64,000 nt of DNA. Origin: Semisulcospira habei (lineage: Eukaryota; Mollusca; Gastropoda; Semisulcospiridae). The notes beneath the pieces were generated by a model that was not told where the DNA came from, ran no database searches, and saw only the letters and a program-made list of their open reading frames with translations. The DNA lies in NCBI GenBank assembly GCA_036245525.1, contig BTPG01000005.1, positions 120,798,417 through 120,862,416 of the forward strand, written 5' to 3'. The translations under genes were made by a program, and so were the position numbers. Each line of letters starts with the position of its first letter. Positions within the stretch are counted from its first letter, which is position 1. This document shows positions 1-10,859 of this stretch, in pieces.

Positions 1-385
1 TTCTCAGTGTTCAGCCGGAAGAGATAGCATGAAGAGATTGAACAGCAGTAGTTTTGTTGCAGTTTTGTTCCAGGAGCTGAAGAAGGCTGCAACAAATGCC
101 CGTCAATTCGGTTTTCACTCCCAAGAACCCTCGATGAGCTACAAGCATTCGGGCAGACGTCGGCCCGAGTGCCCGTTGCTCACTGATAACCCCGGTTGCC
201 AGGTCGTGGCTGTTACTCAGTCGTATCTCGATTCTTTTGGCCTCGAATTGTGCAGCGCACGGCAACGGGAGCGGTAGAGGGGAAATCCACTCGAACAATG
301 CAACTGGCTATTGTCGGTTCAGTTGTACACTTAAACCGGAACAACGCCCTCAAATTGAGAAACATATGGAGACGATGTTTGGCAA

Positions 386-454
386 ACAAGAGGCTATATA
401 TTCACACTGATGAGCTCCTTCAACTGAAAGTGCTTATGAGAATATATGTCTCCT
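386..454. repeat. Degenerate family B hairpin
   Basis: Imperfect inverted repeat. The left arm starts CAAGAGGC and carries a TATATTC..TGAGC core; the right arm reads GCTTATGAGAATATATG then TCTCCTG. It is a decayed copy of the family B palindrome (consensus arm GCAAGAGGCATAGATTCTCA). Confidence 0.55.
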
Positions 455-541
455 GGATATGGAACTGGAGGAAGCACTACGTTTGCAGTAGCAACACAAC
501 ATGTACGCAATATCGGGAACAGCTGAAGCCGACCTTTACAC

Positions 542-606
542 ACAAGAGACGTACGTTCTCATGAACCCCTTTCACTGAAGAAACTCATGTGGATGTATGC
601 CTCTTG
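542..606. repeat. Degenerate family B hairpin
   Basis: The left arm ACAAGAGACGTACGTTCTCA and the right arm CTCATGTGGATGTATGCCTC face each other around a short centre. The 1-380 stretch before these hairpins holds no gene that I can support. Confidence 0.55.
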
Positions 607-689
607 GTGATGTAAGCTGCTGGCCGCCTGACTTGCAGCAGCAGTATAAGTGTCAGGCATCTGAGGTGGTTTTTGCTTTCACAATAGTC

Positions 690-1060
690 ACTTGCGTATT
701 AACAATTCAAATGATATTCAGACGCTACGCCCTTTTGCAGATTCAACTGGGCAATCTTTCACTGAGACGCAAGTTCAGTCCCTTCTGTCTTTGTTATTCA
801 GACGATATGCACGTCTGAAGATTCAACTGAGCAAGCTTTTCATGAGCAACAGTCATGCACTTGTGTATTTCTCATTCAAATGATACGCGCTTTTGCAGAG
901 TCAATCTTTTTTCTCAGACGCAGCGATACTCCCGACTTGACTTTAGGCCTATACAGACGTTTGAAGATTTAAATGCTCAAGCATTTCAGACGAAACTGTC
1001 TCGTGTGTCTTTATCCTTCACTAGATGATACGCACTTTTGCAGACGTAACAAGGCGATAT
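690..1060. repeat. Degenerate tandem repeat (about 80-150 bp period)
   Basis: The motif CAAATGATAC/TTC..CGC..TTTTGCAGA followed by TTCAA, then a run containing CAGACG, recurs near 710, 795, 878 and 1022 with indels. The open frames across it do not resemble a protein; they reflect the repeat. Confidence 0.45.
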
Positions 1061-1438
1061 GTTTCGACGAAAAATAAAATCCAGACCAAAACTTTGTCGG
1101 GGTGTTTTTGCTCGAACGAATAATGTTCAAGACTTGTTGTTCCTGACTTCAGCTTGCGTTGTTCTTTGTACAAAGACGTTCTGTCCTCTGGCTTATAGGA
1201 GTTGCAGTTCAAAGGCACCCGTCACGTTGATTTAATGCAATACTATGACTTTTAGTGAGCTTGTGCCGGGCGTGCGAGGGTTTTCACGAAGAAACCGTAG
1301 TATTACAATTTCAAAACATATTCACGTCCTGATTAAACCCTTCTCAGGCAGCGGACGCGGACTGTTTCTGAAAAAAATTGTTAACTCAACGCCAAATAGT
1401 CCCTACCGTCTAAGAAACATGGATACAACGTGATGTCA

Positions 1439-1505
1439 TCAAGAGGCATAGATCCTCGTGAGCCCCCGCAATTGCGGGGGCTCATGATGATCTATGTCTC
1501 TTGCA
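1439..1505. repeat. Family B hairpin
   Basis: Near-perfect 67-bp palindrome. The left arm AAGAGGCATAGATCCTCGTG mirrors the right arm ATGATCTATGTCTCTT, with a CCCCCGCAATTGCGGGGG centre. The following stretch to about 2096 contains no gene or clear repeat that I could identify. Confidence 0.85.
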
Positions 1506-2096
1506 GTTGGCTTGACAGGGGTTGACAGTATTTTTTAAGACTTGGTAGTGCATGATTCTCTTTGTGGATGGCACGACGTTATTTCCCAATAACTAGCTAC
1601 ATCGACCTGACGGGCGCCTTTCTCGCCGCTGTCTCGAGGACAATCACAACCCTCTCTCACACTTGCTGGTATCCCCACAACACTGTCTTATTGAAAACTC
1701 TAAGCATAATCCTCACAGCAACCGCGTCCATTGAAATATTCCCTTGTCACTCAAGCGCTGTTTAACTCTCCTTTATTGCCTGCGATATTATTTTCCTGTA
1801 ACCTAACTTGTAAAACACTTCAAGGTGACCGTCTACCTCTAAACTCTGAAAATGGCCTCCCGTCATAAATCTTTCTCAAAATGGCTTCTAGCATAAATCT
1901 TTCTTAGATCTCCTTCAAGTTAGGTAACACAAAAACGTTTGCCACGCCAGGTGCTGCGAAGAACTGATTGATAAAATTAGGTGTATTAATTAAGCGAGAA
2001 GATAACCTGTAGCGTTAAAAGCTAAATGGAGTAAGTAGGTTCGCGTTCACACTGTTACTGTTTAACTCGCTTCGTCTGACACGCAAAACTAGATAG

Positions 2097-2304
2097 ATCG
2101 ATTGACAGTTCAAAGGTGGTGACAGAATAGTTTGGCGACAAAACACTGCCACAAGAAAGATCGACCATGATAGTTAAGGGTGGTGCCAGAATAGCTTGGC
2201 GCCTGCGGGCGCCAAGCTATTCTGGCACCACCCTTGAACGATCATGGTCGACAGAGGCGCCAAGCTATTCTGCCACCAACCAACCTTGAATTGTCATGGT
2301 CGAT
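2097..2304. repeat. Family A hairpin with flanking half copies
   Basis: A complete near-perfect hairpin at 2161-2252 (arm TCGACCATGATAGTTAAGGG, centre GGCGCCTGCGGGCGCC) lies between two partial copies. A degenerate left arm is at 2107-2140 and an extra right arm at 2256-2304. The arrangement looks like nested or tandem insertion of one palindromic element. Confidence 0.8.
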
Positions 2305-2502
2305 CTGTCCCCTGAACTGAAATCTCTACGCATGCCAATTCCCGTATCTGGGAATATTGGCCGTAGGACTCAACGCGTTAACAAATCTGAAGGTAAGCAC
2401 ACTAAAGTCAATTCCGTGCAACACCCATGCAAATCCCTGCACCTGCTTGCGATTGTCTGGTCGTGTCGCTCTTTCGGTGTCTTTGATTAACGCGTAAACA
2501 CG

Positions 2503-2580
2503 ACGATGTCCAAGTCAAGTCATCGAGACCCAGAGCACGATGTCCAAGGCACGGTCGCGTAGGATCATCGAGACCCAAAG
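2503..2580. repeat. Short imperfect tandem duplication
   Basis: ACGATGTCCAAG at 2503 recurs at 2536, and each copy is followed by ATCGAGACCCA. There are two copies with length differences. No gene is visible from 2581 to 3044. Confidence 0.5.
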
Positions 2581-3044
2581 AGTTAAATTATTGGTGATCG
2601 TCTTACTAGCCTGCTCAAGACGTCAACACGCAAGAACGAAACCTGTAATTTGTTGCCCTCTCGCCAAGAGTGAGCTGAGTAGAGGAATCAAACTTATCAA
2701 ACAGGTACGTTCGAGATAGTACGGTTCTAAAAAGTGTGAAGGATATAGCGGTTCTAAAAAATCTGAAGGAAGTCGCGAAATGAAAACCAAAGACGTTTTT
2801 TGGTGTGTGCAATGTTTGACTACACATCGAGTTTCTTGACGGCGACCAGCTTTGTCAAACAGCATGTACCATGGCTAGGAAAGTGCCAACGATTTCTGAA
2901 CTTTATTCATTAGCCTCTAAACCTTTCTCGCAGACGTACTTCCTCAAGCTCAGGAGCAATATTTGACAAGAAACACATTGACAGATTGAATCGGCACGAG
3001 GCACGATAAACGGTCACACAGTCTCTCAGCTGGTCCTCGTATGT

Positions 3045-3109
3045 GCAACAGGCATAGAGTATCATGAACCTCCACGGTCGAGGGGCTCATGAGAGTGTAT
3101 GCCTCTTGT
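3045..3109. repeat. Family B hairpin (imperfect)
   Basis: CAACAGGCATAGAGTATCAT faces CATGAGAGTGTATGCCTCTT around a CTCCACGGTCGAGGGG centre. Confidence 0.75.
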
Positions 3110-3209
3110 TACCAAAGTTAGCTCCGGCTAATAACTGCTGTTCCTAAAGTTGAGACTGTTATTCTTTGATACTGAAGCGTTCAGTCACCCCATCCAGCGA
3201 CTACATTTT

Positions 3210-3275
3210 GCAAGAGACATGGATTCTCATGAGACCCTGCAGTCGCAGGGGCTCATGAGAATCTATGTCTCTTGC
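3210..3275. repeat. Family B hairpin (near-perfect)
   Basis: This is a 66-bp palindrome. The arm GCAAGAGACATGGATTCTCA pairs with TGAGAATCTATGTCTCTTGC with one mismatch, and the centre is CCTGCAGTCGCAGGGG. It is one of the cleanest family B copies. Confidence 0.9.
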
Positions 3276-3903
3276 TGAACACATTTTGCTCTTGCCGTCC
3301 CTCCAACTGAGGAGATACCCACTTTCATTTGAAAGCGCACAGCTCCTCCAAACTGCTAGCCCTCAAAACATGGGCGCTTATCAGTAGAAAGGGTTACAAT
3401 AGCGATCTGTCAACATCAAATAAAGCTTTCCCCTGACTTTCGACGGTGTGCGGATACTAAAGGGCGGGCACATGGCAGGCACCTAAGAGCAAATACTGCC
3501 CATTGTGAGAACTGCCGATAAAAAGTGCACACTCTGTCAGACAAGTTCTATCTGTAATTGGGAACAGATTCTCAAGAGACCATTCAGCTGTCGAGGACTT
3601 TCGAGAATCATGTATATTAAGTTGGCTGTGCTTATAGCAAGTTCGGATATAACAGAAATCGGCCATAACGACACTTTATCTCAGAGGTCATGACACATTT
3701 GTCCGCTACGTAAATACTTCGCTTATAACAAACTTCGGATATAACGGCAGAAAAATTGGGTCTCCTGGCGATTGCTAGTTGGGATGCCACCTGTATATCA
3801 GTGTACTGACTAAGATCAAGGCACAGCCCAAAGTATGCAGACGAAAGCAGTCATCAGGGTTTGCTGATACGACTACATCACTGACATGGCTAATTCACAT
3901 ATC

Positions 3904-4117
3904 TGCAAGAGGCATAGATTCTCAGATGCAGGGTCTCATGAAAATCTGTCGTTTGCTGACACACCTCACCGTTATTTACAAACTATACCTTTCCCCGGAT
4001 AGAGGAATTCATCGGAATTTCAGGACAGACCCACAGATGATCATCGTTAATTGCAAGAGGTATAGATCTTCCTGAGACTCTGCAGTTGCAGGGTCCTATG
4101 AGGATCTGTGCTTCTTT
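3904..4117. repeat. Two family B hairpins in tandem, about 148 bp apart
   Basis: Hairpins at 3904-3956 (shortened) and 4052-4117 (centre CTGCAGTTGCAG) have the same orientation. Their spacing resembles the tandem B arrays at 26.2 kb and 32.4-33.0 kb, so hairpin plus spacer seems to be the repeating unit. Confidence 0.65.
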
Positions 4118-4500
4118 CAAATACATAATCCATCCATACTTGCAGAGAGGTAGAGACATTCTTTGGGCTTTCAATGCGGCTGTCGATAATGGAGGGGTAC
4201 GAGAAAGCACCGAAGGAACTTGTTATACCAATAACTGCATTACTAAAGTCTCACCAATAATTGATCGATACGTATGGTTACACACGTACGATAGACGCTG
4301 GTTTGTTTCCATTTGCGTAGTGAAGTGGCACATAAATGTGATAGCGTGACTGACGTAGGGCGTCAAGTATAACATGTCCTTGAAAATGAACCAAAATGCC
4401 AATAGCTAATATAACATATCAATAGCTTATGCGTCGATCACACAGGTTTGGGTCGAAAATCGCGATTGTGCATCAGTTCAAGGAAACTGTATTTTCTGCT

Positions 4501-4712
4501 GTAACCCATTTAACCCCACGACCGCATTTCCCAAATTTTGGAGGTGCTACTTAAAAAATATGTACCTGTTGCAGGAGATGGATCGACCATGATAATTCAA
4601 GGGTAGTGCCAGATGAGCTTGGAGCCTTCAGGCGACAAGATCTGGCACTACCCTTGAATTATCATGGTCAATCCATCTCCTGCCGTAGGACGTTGGAGCT
4701 AAATGGGTTTTT
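4501..4712. mobile_element. Family A mini-element with terminal inverted repeats
   Basis: Non-coding element of about 210 bp. The outer ends AACCCATTTAACCCCACG and GTTGGAGCTAAATGGGTT form an imperfect inverted repeat. The hairpin core at 4571-4683 (arm GCAGGAGATGGATCGACC) is almost perfectly self-complementary. The asymmetric segment between outer end and core contains CCAAATTTTGGAGG and recurs in the copies at 25.3, 44.1, 53.5 and 59.8 kb, so this is a defined element and not a chance palindrome. TTAA-type ends suggest a piggyBac-like MITE (inference). Confidence 0.8.
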
Positions 4713-5034
4713 AAAAAAAAAAAAACGCATTTTGACACAGTGTCAAGACGCGATTTTATATTGAACAGACAGTGATGAGAAGATATCAATACTGTACATT
4801 GATACAAAATCGTGAAAACCAATTTCTCAACCCAAGCCTGTGCGTCGATCGGTCATAAACAATCACAAAGAGACAAAAGCGTTTTTGTTCGAGTTTGAAA
4901 GCCGTTTATATCCATGACAGTGACATTAATAAAAGGGAGCAACGGCATCGTCCCCTTCACTTCCAGAGCCACACGATAATTACTCAAAATCCAGACCAAA
5001 AGGTGACTGCCAAGCGTGAAAAATGCGGAGAATA

Positions 5035-5110
5035 ACCCAACGAAAAAGAAACACGCTTAGAAGAGAGTTGTAACTGTCTTTTCTAAACGTGTTTCTTTCT
5101 TCGTTGGGTT
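5035..5110. repeat. Inverted repeat with related copy at 47.4 kb
   Basis: AACCCAACGAAAAAGAAACA at the left pairs with TGTTTCTTTCTTCGTTGGGT at the right. The arm plus upstream sequence (CCAGACCAAAAGGTGACTGC at about 4990) reappears as its reverse complement at 47416-47497, which defines a dispersed repeat of unknown class. Confidence 0.7.
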
Positions 5111-5389
5111 AATCTCTGAGTTGTTCTCGGCGCTGCTGGTTCTGGGTCAACCGGTATTCCATTTCCGGCTTATGGTAAAAACGTCGCCCTGGTCCCCACA
5201 TCAGTCATGTCAAAATAACAACCGGTTCCATCAAACAACATGCAAAAAAAGAGAGGATTGGGGTGGGGTGGGCGATGCAACAACAAATTTCGTATCTACT
5301 TCTCTCGTAGAAGTGAACAGGAGATGGGGGGGGGGGGGGGGGCAGAATGATTCTTTTCAACCAAAGACACAAAAAGTTTCAATCCTTAA

Positions 5390-5608
5390 CTCATTAAGCA
5401 ACACCACCTCACAGCAAGACATGGATCGAGCATGACAGTTCAAGGGTGGTGCAAGAATAGCTTGGCGCCCATAGGCGCCAAGATATTCTGGCACCACCCT
5501 TGAACTATAATACTCGATCTGTCTCAAGAATTGTAATACAGTCCTTCAGAGGGCAACTTAAAAATTGAGGCATTTCGGTCCTGGAGTAGAATGTGTCATA
5601 AACATTAC
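5390..5608. mobile_element. Family A mini-element
   Basis: The left end, TTAACTCATTAAGC, is followed by a hairpin core at about 5424-5520 (GATCGAGCATGACAGTTCAA against its complement, centre GGCGCCCATAGGCGCC). A right end carrying AGAATGTGTCATAA follows. These ends match the better preserved TTAACTCATTCAGCC..GAATGTGTTAA ends of the copy at 44.1 kb. Confidence 0.65.
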
Positions 5609-5638
5609 GTGTACCTCACCAACTACTGCATTCTTCAG

Positions 5639-5708
5639 TACATTCGAGACGAGATGCATGCAGATACGCGGCTTTACGTCGCATATCAGGATGCGACACG
5701 TCTCGAAT
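5639..5708. repeat. Family D hairpin (diverged)
   Basis: CATTCGAGACGAGATGCATG..GATACGCGGCTT faces CGCATATCAGGATGCG..CGTCTCGAATAA. It is recognisable against the cleaner D copies at 19.6 and 22.0 kb by the TTCGAGACGA arm and the GATACGCGGC core. The stretch 5709-6290 shows no gene. Confidence 0.65.
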
Positions 5709-6328
5709 AAATTAAATATATGGGTATCTCATTAAAGACAACCGGAATGTCAAATCTCATCATACGCTATACCGGACGCGGTATTGCTAATAAGTTAATA
5801 ACATGTGAGTTTTACAGTTAAAATTTACAGGTCAACGCGTAACTGATTAGCTAGAAACTATAATAGCTAGTAGTATAGATTGATACTAGATTTGCGTCAA
5901 GGTTAGAGGGAGGGGAAATCAGAAAATAGAACACTCCTGAGTATGAAAACGAAGGGATTAAACCACTTTAAGCTAATCCAGAAGGAGCTACAATCCGCAG
6001 CCGCACGCGAGAGCTCACAAGTGTATACATAAGCACGACCAAAACGCTCCTTGCAAACAGTTTCGTTCGACAAAAAGGTAAATGAAAAGGTATATCCACA
6101 GGCCCCGTAACGAGACACGCCATTTTCATGATAAAAACGCGCGCTTCTCAGCCCAACCCTATTGTCAGAGAGGGGAACTTGTAGGAACAAAGACCCTTAT
6201 ATCCAGGAGAAGGCATACAAAGTTTGCAATCGTGAAACTTTAAACACACTCGGCCCTGAAGTCGTAAGTCCAAAATTCAGGACTTGCCCTCTGACAACCA
6301 CATTTAATTACCTGTTCAGTTCGGGACA

Positions 6329-6425
6329 CAGATCGATCATGATAGTTAAAGGGTGGTGCCAAAATAGCTTGGCGCCTGGAGGCGCCAAGCTATTTTGGCA
6401 CCACCCTTTAACTATCATGATCGAT
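6329..6425. repeat. Family A hairpin (near-perfect, 97 bp)
   Basis: Starting GATCGATCATGATAGTTAAA, it is matched almost base for base by its complement, with the centre GGCGCCTGGAGGCGCC. The surrounding bases (CAAAATTCAGGACTTGCCCT upstream) recur in degenerate form beside other A copies (5.53, 27.07 and 41.97 kb). Confidence 0.85.
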
Positions 6426-6616
6426 TCATATCTTATGGTGTGTCATAGCTGAATGATAACAATGAGCATTTTATTGCGCTAATTCCTAACAAAACGAGGA
6501 TTTCATCCCAAAGTCTACCGTATTGTTTGGAGCTCAGATGCGTTTATCTTTTAGGAACATTCAGGGTTGTTCATATTTTTAGGCTTATTATGCTGATCCA
6601 TTTCCCTCCTCTCTAA

Positions 6617-6840
6617 ACCAACCTCTGATCAACACACACGTCGGCGCACACAAATAAAGACGGACACACGGCGCTTCCCGCCATTAGTACGCTCTGTGGG
6701 CTCGTGTAGCGACAGGAATCCATCTCCTACTCTAACCCACCCTCTGATCCACATATACTGGCACACAGAAATAAAGACGGACACACGGCGATTCGTGACG
6801 CCATTCGTAAGCTCCGTGGTCTGGCAAAGCATAGCTATTC
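6617..6840 (+). repeat. Two tandem monomers ahead of the LINE (possible 5' UTR promoter repeats)
   Basis: Two diverged copies of a unit of about 118 bp start at 6617 and 6735. Each contains CTCTGATC, then AAATAAAGACGGACACACGG, then CGCCATT and GTACGCTC or GTAAGCTC. They directly precede the endonuclease region of the LINE. Tandem promoter monomers are known in the 5' UTRs of several LINE families; assignment of that role here is inference. Confidence 0.5.
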
Positions 6841-6985
6841 TGAAGAAGAAGAATAGCACGAGCAGCGAAATGACGTCACTTCAAGCTTCACGTCATGGCA
6901 TCATTAGTCCCAAGATGCCGTGTTCATAGTGACGACTCGATGTTATACGTCACTTATCGCTACAAAGAGGTCACTGACCATGAAG

Positions 6986-7795
6986 AAGAGCACAAGCAAT
7001 ATGAAAGTGTTTCAGTGGAATTGCAGATATATTTCAACAAATGTCCTATCCTTCGAGAATCACATTTCACAGTCAGAGTATTGTATCTTAGCGTTACAAT
7101 CTCTGAATGTAGAAGGTAAAAAAAACTCCCAAAACTTCGAGGATATTATTTTCCTCCTCTATACAATTATGACGCCATATCGAATAAAGTCCAAACTGCG
7201 TTATACATTCGAGATGACCTAGAATATTCATCACTAAATACGTACTCTATAACGAAAGATCTAAATGATATCTATATCACTGGGGCCGTGGTGAAAATTA
7301 ATAATCAAAATACTTTAAATGTGATCTCCGTATATCTTACCTAGAGGGACCAAAGATGACAACACTAACTGGCTAAAAAATATTGATTCTCAGCAGCCAA
7401 CTTCCTGTCAATGGATGATTCTCGGAGATTTCAATGCTCATGCACCGTTTTGGGAGTCTGGATGTACGATAGTTACAAGCAATCGTCTAGTAGAAAATAT
7501 TTCAGACTCTAAGTTAATCATTTTAAATGATGGTAGAATCCCAGATGTATATACCCATAAGGCATCTGCTCTTGATATATTACTAGTAAGCCCAACTCTG
7601 GCAACAAATTGCACTTGGATCACCGAAGAAGATTGTTTGGGAAGTGATCATCTTCCAATCATTATACAATTAAACGTTAAAGATAAAAATGAATATTGCA
7701 ATATTGAGGACCGAATTCCACAAAGTTTTAGTATGTCAATGCTAATTGGGAACTGTATGAGACGATCTTGCTGTCCCATAACATTGCAAGTATAG
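6986..7795 (+). pseudogene. LINE endonuclease (EEP) domain, broken
   Basis: The product would nick target DNA to prime reverse transcription. The start is marked by MKVFQWNCRYI, with N in the usual position of the first EEP motif. After a frame break the hallmark motifs ILGDFNAH and, further on, GSDHLPI (the catalytic-His region) are readable near 7420-7670. Frame changes lie between about 7200 and 7410, and the frame ends at 7795. Decayed. Confidence 0.8.
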
Positions 7796-8339
7796 AACAT
7801 GAGAGTAAGATACATTTTACGGAAATATTACAAAAGCTGTTCTTTCTGCTGCGGAAAAGTCAATACCAAAATGCAAAGGAAAATCAAAGGGTAAGTATTC
7901 AGGTAATGTTTGGTGGAATAAGGAATGTGAACTAGCAGTACATATTAAGAAGGAACACTTTAAGAAATGGATAAGAAACAAATCTGAAGAGAACTTTAGG
8001 GAAATGAGGAAAACTAGAATACACTGTAACAGAATTGTGGCGAGAGCCAAAAAGATTCACTGGGCTGAGTTCTGTAAACATGAAGTGTCTGAATCGAAAG
8101 ATACATATAAGGTTTAGAAAAAAATAACAGAATTACAAAATGGATACAAATTACAAGTATATCCAATCGCAGTAGAAGGCAATACATCTCCTAGTGCAGT
8201 AGATAAAGCGGAGGCCTTTGTTAATATGTTTGCAGAAAGTAGTCTCACATCAAGTCTTAGTTTACCAAACATAAACCTCAGAAAACAAGAAGAAGTCAAA
8301 GCAGATTATCAAGATCCAGTTTCTAATCATTCTCAGTAT

Positions 8340-9240
8340 ATCAATGCTCCAATTCAATATAATGAATTCCTAGATGTGTTACATTAGTTTGCAAATACCT
8401 CTAGTGCAGTGGGTATAGATGGAATTTCTTACAAACTACTTTATCATTTACCTGAGTCGTGGAAAAAAACTACTACATACATTTTACCACAAATGTTGGT
8501 TTATTGGATCTCTTCCTACTATCTGGAAGCAGTTAGTAGTAGTTCCAGTACTCACATCGGGTAAAACACGTACATTGATTAGTAGTTATAGACCTATTGC
8601 ACTAACATCACAAGCCTTAAAAGTAATGGAAAAAATTATTTTAAATCGGCTATTTCATTACTGTGAAAAACAGGATATAATTCCAGTTCATCAAGCTGGT
8701 TTTCGGAAGGGTAGATGTACGACAGACCATTTAGTTAAACTCACAAATAATATTAAAAAAACAAATTTCTAGAAAGAAAACGTATATTAGCAACCTTTTT
8801 TTACGTAAAAAAGGCTTATGATAGTGTTTGGCATGCTAGATTATTATACAAAATAAAACATTAAAAGCTTTTTGTCTGAAAGATTTGTCTGCACCAAATT
8901 TGGTAAAAGTTATTCAACCTTTAAGAAAATAGATATGGGTATTCCGCAGGGATCAATAATTTCACTCTTTTTATTCACTGTGTTAATTTACGACCTCCCA
9001 AAAACTCCCTCGCAGGACCCAACTGTGGTACAATATGCAGATGATATTGCTATATGGATAAACACTAATCTCAGAAAACGTACCCCAAAAAGAATCGTAG
9101 ATTACGTTCCAAAAATTTATCAGATTGAATTGGACAAATTATCAAACTATATGAAAGAAAATGGTCGAGAACTATCTGGGGAAAAAACATGTCTAATGCT
9201 TTTCAATAATGGGGAAAGTGCTAAAACATAGCCTAAATTA
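8340..9240 (+). pseudogene. LINE reverse transcriptase domain, broken
   Basis: Readable RT motifs are YRPIALTSQALKVMEKI near 8590, HQAGFRKGRCTTDHL near 8690, then after a frame break a MGIPQGSI block near 8935 and QYADDIAIW (the catalytic YADD box) near 9035. The region needed for the second catalytic Asp (AFFYVKKAYDSVWHA-like) is in another frame near 8790. At least three frameshifts or stops are present, so this is non-functional. Confidence 0.85.
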
Positions 9241-9366
9241 TCCCTAAACGGGACGCCTTTAAACTACCAACATTGTGTAAAGTTTTTAGGTGTACGTTTT
9301 ACTTCAAAATTATATTGGAGAATTCATATTGAAGCCATATTATATAAGGCAAGAAAAAGACTTAAC

Positions 9367-10427
9367 TTGTTAAAAATTATAAACTCACAACCATGGAGTC
9401 AGGACATTAAAACTGTTTTACACCTTGGTACATCTTTAGTTCGATCAACACTTATCTATGGTCAGGAAGTCTACTTTACTGCCCCAACTACACTTCTACA
9501 GAAGCTGCAAAGCATTGACAGTAAAGCAGTTAAATTAGCCCTTGGAGTGCCAGTTCATACTAATACTGTAAAAACCTAAAAAGCAGCAGGTATTCTGTCT
9601 TTATCTGACCAAAGTAAATTAGCAACTGCAAAATACATTGTCCGAAGCCTGTCCGACAAAAATTCAGTGCGAGAAGACATATTTTTAGACGCAGATTTGG
9701 ATTTCCCGAAGAGAGCGCAAACAATCCCGTATCTTTTACCTATACGTAATTATGTCAAAGATGCTATAGAAAACTGCAATATAGATATCAAGTCTATTCC
9801 CGTTTTACCACTAACTCCTACTATACCTCCGTGGGAACATATTAATGCTACTTTCGATATCGATTACACAGATTTGAAAAAAGATGAGGATGTGAACGTT
9901 TTAGCAAATTTAGTGAAAGAAAAATTACAGACAACATATTTTAAACATTTGAAAATTTTCACAGATGTATCTGTCTTAGATTCTTCAGACTGTGGTGCAG
10001 GCTTTGTTATTCCAGATCTTAAAGTGAAGAAATCTTTTTATCTCGGTAGAGGGTTTTCTATATTTACGTCTGAACTGTATGCGATTCTCATGGCACTAAA
10101 TTTTATTCAACTTCTTATGATACATTTAACATTTTGATTTGTGTCGATTCTAAATCTGTCCTATATAGTCTAAAAGCTGGGATTGCAACACTAGAAAAGA
10201 CTTAGTATATGAAATAAAACATTATGAGCTGTATTATGTCCAGAGGAATAGGGATCGATTTTCTTTGGATACCCTCACACTGCGGAATTTATTGGAATGA
10301 AATTTGTGACAGACAAGCAAAAAAGGGAGCTATAAATAGAGAAAACTTAGCAGTTTGTAATAATATGCAATTATCTCTACATGAAATGTACTCTGTGCTA
10401 AACAGTTTTTTTTTTTTACAAAGATGA
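9367..10427 (+). pseudogene. LINE C-terminal part with RNase H domain, broken
   Basis: The segment after RT (SLVRSTLIYGQEVYF, VKLALGVPVHTN) is followed by an RNase H1-like fold. That fold shows KIFTDVSVLDSSDCGAGF near 9950 (the catalytic FTD, with Val where Gly or Ala is common), a TSELYAILMAL block (catalytic Glu) near 10070, CVDSKS near 10143 in another frame, and LWIPSHCGI near 10265. Stops separate the blocks. An RNase H placed after RT supports the I-group call. Confidence 0.8.
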
Positions 10428-10777
10428 TATGAAATATACTTATCATGTAAGCAGCTTCATTGATATACAGGTTAAGACTAAATTCTTGGAAAACAAAATT
10501 CGCAAAAGACATCAAAATGCGAGTGCTTAAGCCCCCATCTCTGTTAAACATTTAATCTGTGAGTGTCCTATTACAATGAATCTGTTGAAAAAAAATAACA
10601 TAATAGTTGATCACTTAGCAGAAAATTTGTATGACATCTTACATAGAAATATTGCCATTCCAACAGTTAATATAATAATTCATAGTCTGGTGGGTAAACT
10701 ATTATAATAAGTAATTTGTACGTGTGGTTGAATGTTAATTATTGCTATTCTTTGCTATTCCCAAGTTGTGTGTTTGT

Positions 10778-10780
<3 letters not shown>

Positions 10781-10813
<33 letters not shown>
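10781..10813. repeat. Poly-T run near the LINE 3' end
   Basis: Homopolymer of about 33 T, followed by sequence ending in GACGTTAAA that may be the LINE 3' terminus. Confidence 0.8.
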
Positions 10814-10859
10814 TCTAATATCACCAATGTGTGAAAAGACGTTAAATTCCCGATCCTGA

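Noticed and set aside
2296..2490. 64-codon plus-strand frame after the family A hairpin
   Set aside because: Short, begins in the hairpin arm, no recognisable similarity or splice context.
3045..4117. Regular palindromic repeats with spacers that could suggest a CRISPR array
   Set aside because: Spacing and orientation are irregular, spacers are related to each other, hairpins are transposon cores spread over the whole window, and the DNA is animal nuclear.
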